Assembly (NCBI GenBank): GCA_031425155.1 | Contig: JANPIV010000109.1 | Location: 51,152 to 115,151, forward strand | DNA length: 64,000 nucleotides | DNA from: M3007 sp031425155 | GTDB taxonomy: Bacteria; Bacteroidota; Bacteroidia; Chitinophagales; Saprospiraceae | Reading direction: 5' to 3' | Part shown: positions 48,178 to 55,345 of the stretch, piece after piece | How positions within the stretch are numbered: position 1 is the stretch's first letter | How the letters are laid out: each line of letters begins with the position of its first letter | Made by a program: the position numbers and the translations under genes | Notes under the pieces: model-generated | Told to the model about the DNA's origin: nothing | What the model saw: the letters and a program-made list of their open reading frames with translations, nothing else | Database searches by the model: none

Positions 48178-50763
48178 ATGATCGCCTTTCGCCTCTTACT
48201 CCTCCTTTGTGCCGCGCAATTGTCTGCCCAAACCCCGCAGTTATCCGGTGTCATCAACCATTATGCTGCAGTGACGGCTATTGACACCTGCAACGGCATC
48301 CTGAGCATTAATGACACGACGGGTTTCCGGGTGGGTGGCGCCGTGTTGCTGGTGCAGATGCAGGGCGCACAGATCACGACCACCAACAACAGTTCGTATG
48401 GGCAGATCCAGAATCTGAATGCGGCCGGTCGCTATGAGCGCGTTTTGATAGATTCGGTAGCGGCGACCGCGATTTTTCTGAAAAACCGGCTGTTGTACAA
48501 TTATAGTGTCGCTGGCCGGGTCCAAGTGGTCACTATTCCGCAGTACACCGATGCGATAGTCACGGATACCGTACGCGCACAGCCCTGGAACGGCACCATT
48601 GGTGGCATTCTAGCCCTGAAAGTAACGGGCACACTGACGCTGAATGCACCGCTTTGGGCCGATGGTGCGGGTTTTCGGGGCGGCACACCGTCTTTTGTAT
48701 TGGATAACAACTGCAATTTCGCGATTCCGGAGTTGCGCTATTACTACGCGGCGGGCAACTGGCGCGGCGCCTACAAAGGGGAAGGCGTGGCTGTGCGCAT
48801 CACGGGAAGAGAATTGGGGCGCGGCCCACAAGCAAATGGTGGCGGCGGTGGCAATGACCACAACTCTGGCGGTGGCGGTGGTAGCAACGTCTCGCGAGGC
48901 GGAGAAGGCGGTGAAAACGACGAACCCAGTAATCTCGGCTGCGATGGTTATTATCCGGGCTTTGGCGGCTACGCTTTGGCCACGACTACGGAACGCTTGT
49001 TTTTGGGCGGTGGCGGCGGTGCCGGACATGCCAATAATGGCCTGACCAGCGCCGGTGGTGCCGGTGGTGGTATTATATTGGTGCAGGCTGGCAGTATTAC
49101 GGGTACCGATCCGCTTATATCTGCCAATGGTAGCTCTGCCGAAATTGGTGAGGGAGACGGCGGCGGCGGCGGCGGCGCGGGCGGTACTATATGGCTCAAG
49201 GCGACCACTACCGATGCCAGCATGATCGTACAGGCCAACGGTGGCAACGGTGGTGATACCGATAATAGTGCTGGTGGGGAACGTTGTTTTGGACCAGGCG
49301 GCGGCGGTAGTGGGGGCTATATTCTGAGCAATTTGCTCGATGTTCCGCTGCCTGGTGGTGGTCAGCCTGGTATTGTCAGATTTTCTACGGGCGGATGTAA
49401 TGACAGCAGCAACGGTGCTACACCCGGCGAAACGGGCCAGGTGAAGCCTGTTTCTGCACTGCCGGAAGGGCAGGTGGAGATTGCGGTGCCCGTCATTACT
49501 GTAGCACCGCAGCCAACTACGGTTTGTGCCGGGAATGATGCGCTGTTCGTGGTGGGCACCAATGCCGGAGCATGGACGTATCAATGGCAGGTGCAAACTA
49601 CCACCGGCGGTACCTGGCAGAATCTGGCTGCCGGGCCGGATTACAGTGGCATTAATACCGACTCGCTGTACATCAACAATGTAGATTTTTTACAAAATGG
49701 CTATCGCTATCGCGCGGTGGTGCGTGTGCTGAATTGCGCCCAGACCATCTCGCCAGACGCGGAACTTACCGTCAGTGCGGCTCCCACGGCGGCGTTTACG
49801 ACGACGATTGATGATCGTACCGTGCTGTTCAGCAATCAATCTACCAATGCGACGAGTTATATATGGTCTTTCGGTAATGGCGGCATGGCCACAATCGCCG
49901 ACCCGCAATTCACCTATTCCCAGGACGGGACTTATACCGTCATGCTGCTGGCTATCAATGCCTGCGATACGGCGGTAGTGACCCAACAGGTTACCGTGCC
50001 TTCGCTGCCTACGGCGAATTTTACCGTGCCCGATTCTACCGTGGCTTGCTTATCGGCAGTGCTTGCTTTTCAGAATCTGTCTATAAGCAGTGCCAATAGT
50101 TTTCAGTGGAGTTTTCCTGGTGGCAATCCGGCCAGTTCCATCGCGGCAGAGCCGAATGTAACTTACACGACCTCCGGCGATTATACGGCTCAATTAATTG
50201 TCGCTAACGCCAACGGACAAGATACTTTGGTGCGCAGTTTTTATGTGGAAGTGACGGGTTTTGCCAGCGGTAATTTTGACTACTTACTTGCACCGGGCGG
50301 CGTAGTTTTATTTACCAACCAAAGTCAGTCGGGTACGACGTATAGTTGGGATTTTGGTGACAATACGCCTTTAGTGGCCGGGCTAAGTCCCACGCATCAA
50401 TATACGCAGAGTGGTACTTATGTGGTCACCCTATCGGCCTCCAATGCTTGCGGGGTGGCTATTTTACAACAGAATATAGTCGTGACCGTAGACGGTGTGA
50501 GTACTTCATCGGCGCAGCGTTTGGGCCGCGTTCGTCTGTTTCCCAATCCCGTCGGGGAGCGGCTGACCATTGATTGTTCGGCTGCCAATGCCCAACCGCT
50601 GGAAATTCAAATTCTGGATACTGCCGGGCGGTTATTGCTGAGCCAACAGAATGGGATTCTGCCAGTGACGGAGGTCTCGTTAAACAGTTGGCCGAGTGGT
50701 GGTTATACGGTGGTGCTGCGTTTTGCCGAGGGTAGGGTAGTGCAGGGAGTGGTGAAGAAATGA
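48178..50763 (+). CDS. Secreted PKD-domain protein with T9SS type A sorting tail
   Basis: An 861-residue exported protein. Signal peptide (F-R-L-L-L-L-L-C-A-A-Q-L-S-A-Q), a beta-rich N-terminal domain (25-210), a very Gly-rich region (220-420, many G-G-G-G and G-G-A-G), an Ig-like domain (450-540), three PKD-type domains (about 545-780, with Y-I-W-S-F-G-N-G-G and Y-S-W-D-F-G-D-N-T) and a type A sorting tail (about 785-861: R-V-R-L-F-P-N-P-V-G-E-R-L). The ATG at 48178 starts the signal peptide. Likely a surface or adhesion protein. Confidence 0.87.
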   Translation: MIAFRLLLLLCAAQLSAQTPQLSGVINHYAAVTAIDTCNGILSINDTTGFRVGGAVLLVQMQGAQITTTNNSSYGQIQNLNAAGRYERVLIDSVAATAIFLKNRLLYNYSVAGRVQVVTIPQYTDAIVTDTVRAQPWNGTIGGILALKVTGTLTLNAPLWADGAGFRGGTPSFVLDNNCNFAIPELRYYYAAGNWRGAYKGEGVAVRITGRELGRGPQANGGGGGNDHNSGGGGGSNVSRGGEGGENDEPSNLGCDGYYPGFGGYALATTTERLFLGGGGGAGHANNGLTSAGGAGGGIILVQAGSITGTDPLISANGSSAEIGEGDGGGGGGAGGTIWLKATTTDASMIVQANGGNGGDTDNSAGGERCFGPGGGGSGGYILSNLLDVPLPGGGQPGIVRFSTGGCNDSSNGATPGETGQVKPVSALPEGQVEIAVPVITVAPQPTTVCAGNDALFVVGTNAGAWTYQWQVQTTTGGTWQNLAAGPDYSGINTDSLYINNVDFLQNGYRYRAVVRVLNCAQTISPDAELTVSAAPTAAFTTTIDDRTVLFSNQSTNATSYIWSFGNGGMATIADPQFTYSQDGTYTVMLLAINACDTAVVTQQVTVPSLPTANFTVPDSTVACLSAVLAFQNLSISSANSFQWSFPGGNPASSIAAEPNVTYTTSGDYTAQLIVANANGQDTLVRSFYVEVTGFASGNFDYLLAPGGVVLFTNQSQSGTTYSWDFGDNTPLVAGLSPTHQYTQSGTYVVTLSASNACGVAILQQNIVVTVDGVSTSSAQRLGRVRLFPNPVGERLTIDCSAANAQPLEIQILDTAGRLLLSQQNGILPVTEVSLNSWPSGGYTVVLRFAEGRVVQGVVKK

Positions 50764-50764
50764 A

Positions 50765-51043
50765 TCAATTCCAACGGGCATGCATAATCGCCCAGATAGT
50801 TACGACTAATGCAGCACCGTAAACTCCATAGAGCAAAATATTCGCGATTAATTGTTGTTCGTTTTTTTGAAAATACCAGACTAAACCCGACATAATGCAA
50901 AAAAATAACGTGAGGCCACCCATGTTTATCTTATTGGATAATCGCGCGTCGTGTGCTTCGGGGGGCAGGAAGAAAAGCGTCGCCCAACTATAAATCATCA
51001 GAGCGGTGATGCCTAATAGTCCGTAAAAGAAGAATTTGAACAT
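50765..51043 (-). CDS. Small three-helix membrane protein
   Basis: A 92-residue protein with hydrophobic helices at about residues 5-26, 42-58 and 66-88. A conserved-looking F-F-L-P-P-E-A-H-D lies in the first loop. No family recognised. It converges with the PKD gene, their stops lying one base apart. Confidence 0.6.
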   Translation of the reverse strand: MFKFFFYGLLGITALMIYSWATLFFLPPEAHDARLSNKINMGGLTLFFCIMSGLVWYFQKNEQQLIANILLYGVYGAALVVTIWAIMHARWN

Positions 51044-51076
51044 AGTATTATGTCTAGTATAGTTATTAGACAGGGT

Positions 51077-51165
51077 TAACTGATGTTACGCACGAAGTAC
51101 GTTTATGCAAACGTCACACGCTCCACTCGTTTGCAAAACTTTTAGGAGTTTCGTAAACGTCGCTT
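51077..51165. repeat. Decayed TAACTGATGTT-family element
   Basis: It starts with TAACTGATGTTACGCACGA (51077-51095), like the MITE at 33672, and includes 51124-51165, the inverted copy of 2412-2453 (about 38 of 42 identities). No right end is recognised. Confidence 0.55.
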
Positions 51166-51174
51166 CGCGTCGAG

Positions 51175-51294
51175 TTGTCATGTCGTAGAGAAACAGAGAC
51201 ATCCACACAAGCCGGGTTATTAGAAAGCCCTTCATCAGTAAATACTGGATTACATAGCTTGTGTGGATGTCTGCACTCCGTTACGACATGACAA
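51175..51294. repeat. Inverted-repeat block with two-part arms
   Basis: TTGTCATGTCGTA (51175-51187) pairs with 51282-51294, and AGACATCCACACAAGC (51197-51212) pairs with 51257-51272, both perfectly, with a non-pairing 9-base interval. Likely a small non-autonomous element or its remnant. With the preceding repeat and the copy at 51342-51367 it fills the 323-base gap 51044-51366, in which no gene is seen. Confidence 0.65.
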
Positions 51295-51341
51295 TCAAGA
51301 CGGCAGGAAAGCCCACAAATTATTTTTCACACATTCCTAAA

Positions 51342-51367
51342 ATATCGGCGGCTGAACCCGTCGGTAC
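51342..51367. repeat. Single copy of the CGGCGGCTGAACCCG element end
   Basis: A 26-base match (25 identities, inverted) to 43708-43733. It reaches the first base of the TAG stop codon of the oxidoreductase gene. Confidence 0.6.
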
Positions 51368-52722
51368 TAAGCCGGTAATTTCCAGCCATTCTGATAGTGC
51401 GCTTTTATTAAAGCATTCGCTTCCTTGTCGTTTTTAAATTCCCCTTTGGCGGCATCCCAATAGACTTTCCGGCCCGTTTTGAAAGCCACATTGCCCATGT
51501 GCGCATTGATAGCCGCCACTGCGCCGGTTTCAATACCGCATTTCAGGATGGAAGCGTCATTGGCCTGCATGGCCGCGACGAAGTTTTTAGCATGGTCGGC
51601 GATGTAATTGGCGTTATTGCCTCTGCGCTGATCGGGTAAATCCTCGATTTCATACTTTAAGACGCCCTGCTCATCGCGTTCGGTTTCGGGAATCAGTTCC
51701 CAGCCGTCGCGATTCACGATCATAGTGCCGTTATTGCCGATAAAAGCGATGCCTTCAGGGCGACCATAAGGGCCGCCGTCAATACCAACCGCGTGCTCCC
51801 ACAGCATATTAAAACCATCATATTCAAACACCGCCTGCAACGTGTCGGGTGTTTCGGAAGCGTCGTCGGGATAGGCCAGTTTACCGCCGGACGCAATGAC
51901 GGATTTAGGGGCGCTCACGCCCATAAAATACAGGGCGATGTCAATTTCATGCACCCCCCAGTCGGTCATCAGGCCACCCGCATAGTCCCAGTACCAGCGA
52001 AAATTGAAGTGAAAACGGTTGGGATTGAACGGCCGCTTCTGCGCCGGGCCGAGCCACATATCGTAGTCCACGCCAGTCGGTGCTACGCCATCGGGTTTGA
52101 CCGGTACGGGCTTCATCCAGCCCTGATAAGCCCAGCATTTCACCAGCCGGATGTTGCCGAGTTTGCCGGTTTTCAGGTAGTCGTGCGCCTGCTGGTAGTG
52201 CGAGCCGCTGCGCTGCCATTGACCGATTTGCACCATTTTACCGGCTCGTTTAGCGGCATTCAGCATCACATTACATTCCTCGATAGAGTTGGCCAGCGGC
52301 TTTTCGCAATACACGTGTTTGCCCGCCGAGAGCGCATCACACAGAATCAGGCAGTGCCAATGGTCGGGCGTCCCGATGATGACCGCGTCCAAGTCCTTCA
52401 TTTCCAGCATTTGGCGATAGTCCTTGAACAATTTCGGGCGTTTCCCGCGCAGCGTCTCCACGTCGTTGGCGCGCTCATCGAGCACGCTCTGGTCCACATC
52501 GGCCAGGGCGATGCAATGGGATTCGGGTACGTTGGTCAGCTGCGCCCGCATATCCGTCCAGCCCATGCCTTTGCAACCGATGAGGCCGAAGTTGATCTTG
52601 TCGTTGGCGGAGACGCGGCGCACGGATTTGGCGAACGCGTCCAGTGGAAGAGACGAGGCTATGCCGGTGCCAATGAGCGCGGCGGAGGTCTGGAGCATGA
52701 ATTTACGGCGGGAACTGAGCAT
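51367..52722 (-). CDS. Gfo/Idh/MocA-family oxidoreductase with Tat signal
   Basis: A 451-residue NAD(P)-dependent oxidoreductase. The N-terminus has a Tat signal (S-R-R-K-F-M-L-Q, hydrophobic A-A-L-I-G-T-G-I-A). The Rossmann part has F-G-L-I-G-C-K-G-M-G, and the family's E-K-P motif occurs as Y-C-E-K-P-L-A near residue 140. W-D-Y-A-G-G-L-M-T-D-W-G-V-H-E-I-D (about 255-270) carries the conserved Asp/His of the second domain. Substrate is unknown, probably a sugar or sugar derivative in the periplasm. Confidence 0.9.
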   Translation of the reverse strand: MLSSRRKFMLQTSAALIGTGIASSLPLDAFAKSVRRVSANDKINFGLIGCKGMGWTDMRAQLTNVPESHCIALADVDQSVLDERANDVETLRGKRPKLFKDYRQMLEMKDLDAVIIGTPDHWHCLILCDALSAGKHVYCEKPLANSIEECNVMLNAAKRAGKMVQIGQWQRSGSHYQQAHDYLKTGKLGNIRLVKCWAYQGWMKPVPVKPDGVAPTGVDYDMWLGPAQKRPFNPNRFHFNFRWYWDYAGGLMTDWGVHEIDIALYFMGVSAPKSVIASGGKLAYPDDASETPDTLQAVFEYDGFNMLWEHAVGIDGGPYGRPEGIAFIGNNGTMIVNRDGWELIPETERDEQGVLKYEIEDLPDQRRGNNANYIADHAKNFVAAMQANDASILKCGIETGAVAAINAHMGNVAFKTGRKVYWDAAKGEFKNDKEANALIKAHYQNGWKLPA

Positions 52723-53007
52723 GACTTTGCTTTTTGATATAAACTGGAAGTGAATTTCGCATCCAAAGTAGTGGCTTTTGGGATTTTTGTCATGCCTGAC
52801 GAAATTTAATTTTAAAAGTGGGGGTGAGGGTTGCGCAAACGGTGGGAAATGGGTAAATAAGCAGTTTATTTGTGGGAAGGTGGTTGCCTGCCTGCCCCAT
52901 TGCTATTCAGGTGCAGCCCGGCCATGAAATGGGCGAACGCATGGCTACCGGCAAGTGTCAGTCTGGTGCATGGCTATAGGCGGTCACTTTTGACAATCCT
53001 TTGATTT

Positions 53008-54042
53008 TCAATGCTTTTTCAGCCATTTATCCAGTATCTTTTTCGAGGAAAGATCCGGGTTGTTATAACGAATAGGCTGATCCAGGGCCGCCCGTAATTC
53101 CTCCATGGCTGGTTTGAAATCCACGCCCATATCTTTGAATTTTTCCACAGCTTCGAGGCAGTGCCTCACTTTAAAGATAAATAGGCCGTCATACACGTGA
53201 GAAGGGTGTGAAGATCGGCGCAGACGCTCTCGTATCAACCGGGCCTGGCTCAACACGCCCTGATAAACGCCCTTTGCGAACCGGGGTTTGTCGTCCATGT
53301 CATTGGATATAAGGAAATAGAAGGCCTCGTCCACCCCATCGCCTTCCAGGGTATGGTAGAGGTCGTCCTGCCAGCCGGGTTTACTTTTGATTTTGAGCCG
53401 TGCCTTTTCTCGAATTTGTGGTGGCTGGTTGTCGCCACTATAAATGAACAGGGAAGTGATGCCTTTGCTGGCGTCGCAACTATCAATATGGGCCAACATT
53501 CCGAGTTGAAAGTCGTCCAACTTGTCGCTGGATCTCGGCAAAAAGGCCTGCACTCTGGAAGCAAGTGCGCCAAAAATCATGGTGGCGAGCATCAAAGTAT
53601 TTAGGGCCAGCACGGTGGCCAGTGCCCATTTTACCAGGGTGGGCGGGATGCTCATTTTCAGGCTGTCGTTCAACAGCACGGCAAACGTGGCCATCAGCAC
53701 CAGGGCCGTGGCCACGGCGTTTGTGGGAGCGAGAAAACGAATGCCTCCAAGACTGGCTTCCATACCCAGAGTCGCGCCCAACAGCATAACCAAAAAACCT
53801 AACGTCAGCATACCGCCATCCGCAAAACGCCCCAGCGGAAGCCACGCAAAGCCGCCGCCAAAACCGATGATGCAGGCCACCAAAGCCATACCTATCCAAA
53901 AAACACCCATTAAAAATAACATGGCCCAGGCATAGCCCACGCCATAGTCCCCACCGGGCATTTTTTGCAAAAAAGTCATTTTGAACAAGTAGCCGCCGGC
54001 GAGCAGGGAGAGGAACAATAGGGAATTTCCAGCGATTTGCAT
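53008..54042 (-). CDS. Membrane protein with cytoplasmic C-terminal domain, unknown function
   Basis: A 344-residue protein with about five hydrophobic helices in residues 5-170 and a soluble, basic C-terminal half (180-344) with L-G-M-L-A-H-I-D-S-C-D-A-S-K-G-I and Y-D-G-L-F-I-F-K-V-R-H-C-L-E. No family recognised. It is divergent from the SIR2/nSTAND operon and shares the 205-base spacer; whether it belongs to that system is open. Confidence 0.6.
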   Translation of the reverse strand: MQIAGNSLLFLSLLAGGYLFKMTFLQKMPGGDYGVGYAWAMLFLMGVFWIGMALVACIIGFGGGFAWLPLGRFADGGMLTLGFLVMLLGATLGMEASLGGIRFLAPTNAVATALVLMATFAVLLNDSLKMSIPPTLVKWALATVLALNTLMLATMIFGALASRVQAFLPRSSDKLDDFQLGMLAHIDSCDASKGITSLFIYSGDNQPPQIREKARLKIKSKPGWQDDLYHTLEGDGVDEAFYFLISNDMDDKPRFAKGVYQGVLSQARLIRERLRRSSHPSHVYDGLFIFKVRHCLEAVEKFKDMGVDFKPAMEELRAALDQPIRYNNPDLSSKKILDKWLKKH

Positions 54043-54207
54043 GAATGGAAATTGGTGAGGAAGGTGTTTATTGATGTTGGAAACAGTAACTCTATGCCGT
54101 TATGGGGAGCAAAGTAAAGCATCTACATAGAAGTAAAGCAGGATTGCTACTTTTTTCGTGGCTGGATTGCCTTAAAACTTCCATCTACACTTATTCCACT
54201 TATCTGC

Positions 54208-54215
54208 TACATTTG
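54208..54215 (+). promoter_or_regulatory. -7 element (TACATTTG) for the SIR2/nSTAND operon
   Basis: It matches TAnnTTTG 32 bases before the first start codon. No -33 TTG at the standard distance. Confidence 0.45.
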
Positions 54216-54247
54216 CCAGCCAAGTCAATCTTAAATGCCTACCTCGT

Positions 54248-55345
54248 TTGCAAATGAACAACGCCGCCCATCCCAAACCCATTGATTGGGACTATCTGCT
54301 GGACAAAATCCGCGACAAAGAGTGCCTGCTCATCCTTGGGCCGGAAGCCTTCACCGATGCTTCGGGCGAAACCTCCCAGGCGCGGCTGTTACGCACCCTC
54401 GATTTGGAACGCAATCCCCACATTCGGCGGCACTATGCAGCGGAGGATTTTTTCCTGTTTGATCATAAAAGCCACCGCACCCAGTTCTGTCACCAGATCA
54501 AACGCTTCTACCGCGCGGAACGTCCGGGAGAAATGATTTCCCGGTTGGCCGACCTGCCTTTTCATATTTATCTGACCCTCACGCCCGATCTGATGCTGCC
54601 GGAAGTGTTTCGGGAAAAGAACTTCTCTTACCAGCACGGTTTTTACAAGAAAAATACCGACCCGCAGGCCATTCGTCCGCCTTCGGCAGAAAACCCGCTG
54701 ATCTACAACCTCGTGGGCTGTGTCGAAAATGAAGAGTCGCTGGTGCTGTCGCACGATGATTTGTATGATTATTTCAAATCCATTTTTAAGCGGCAATCCA
54801 TGCCTGCCGAATTAAAGGATGAATTGACCGACATTCGTAACATCCTTTTTCTCGGCGTGCCTTTCGATAAATGGTACCTGCAAATTCTGCTGCGCGAACT
54901 CGATATTCATAACCAACAGTACGCCTTCACCCGTTTTGCGGCCAACCAGGCGGTGAGCGACGAACTTTGTACCTTCTGTTTCGAGCAATTCCAAATCCAG
55001 TTTGTGGACAAAAATCTGGACGAATTCGTGCAGGAACTGTACCGCCGCTGCGCTGCCGATCCCGGCATCGCATTCCGGGCGAGTGCCGGGCCAAAAACCG
55101 ACATAGTGGCCCTCGTGCGCCGCCTGATCGCCAATGGCGAAACCGAAGCCGCCCTCGAACAACTCACCGATCACCTCGAAGGCAGCGACTTGCAGGCCGA
55201 GGCCGACCAGATCAGTGGCCGTTTTGGTCGCTTCAAAAAACGCCGTACCGCCGGGGTGCTTAGTACCGATGAGATCACGCTCGAAGAAAACCGCATCAAC
55301 AGCGACATCCTGGAACTCCTCAAAAAAGCCGCTGCCCACGTATGA
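54248..55345 (+). CDS. SIR2-like domain protein with C-terminal effector-associated domain
   Basis: A 365-residue protein. Residues 20-245 resemble SIR2-like (SIR2_2) domains: C-L-L-I-L-G-P-E-A-F, Y-L-T-L-T-P-D-L-M-L, P-L-I-Y-N-L-V-G-C and L-S-H-D-D-L-Y-D-Y-F, I-L-F-L-G-V-P-F-D-K-W-Y-L. Such domains bind or degrade NAD in defence systems. Residues 281-365 look like an effector-associated domain of the EAD11 kind (V-R-R-L-I-A-N-G-E-T-E-A-A-L-E-Q-L, then L-E-E-N-R-I-N-S-D-I-L-E-L-L), an adaptor that recruits STAND proteins. Its stop overlaps the nSTAND start by 4 bases (ATGA). Confidence 0.75.
   Translation: MQMNNAAHPKPIDWDYLLDKIRDKECLLILGPEAFTDASGETSQARLLRTLDLERNPHIRRHYAAEDFFLFDHKSHRTQFCHQIKRFYRAERPGEMISRLADLPFHIYLTLTPDLMLPEVFREKNFSYQHGFYKKNTDPQAIRPPSAENPLIYNLVGCVENEESLVLSHDDLYDYFKSIFKRQSMPAELKDELTDIRNILFLGVPFDKWYLQILLRELDIHNQQYAFTRFAANQAVSDELCTFCFEQFQIQFVDKNLDEFVQELYRRCAADPGIAFRASAGPKTDIVALVRRLIANGETEAALEQLTDHLEGSDLQAEADQISGRFGRFKKRRTAGVLSTDEITLEENRINSDILELLKKAAAHV

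Noticed and set aside
48610..49596. 328-codon minus-strand open frame
   Set aside because: Antisense to the Gly-rich part of the PKD protein; its length results from the repetitive GGN codons.
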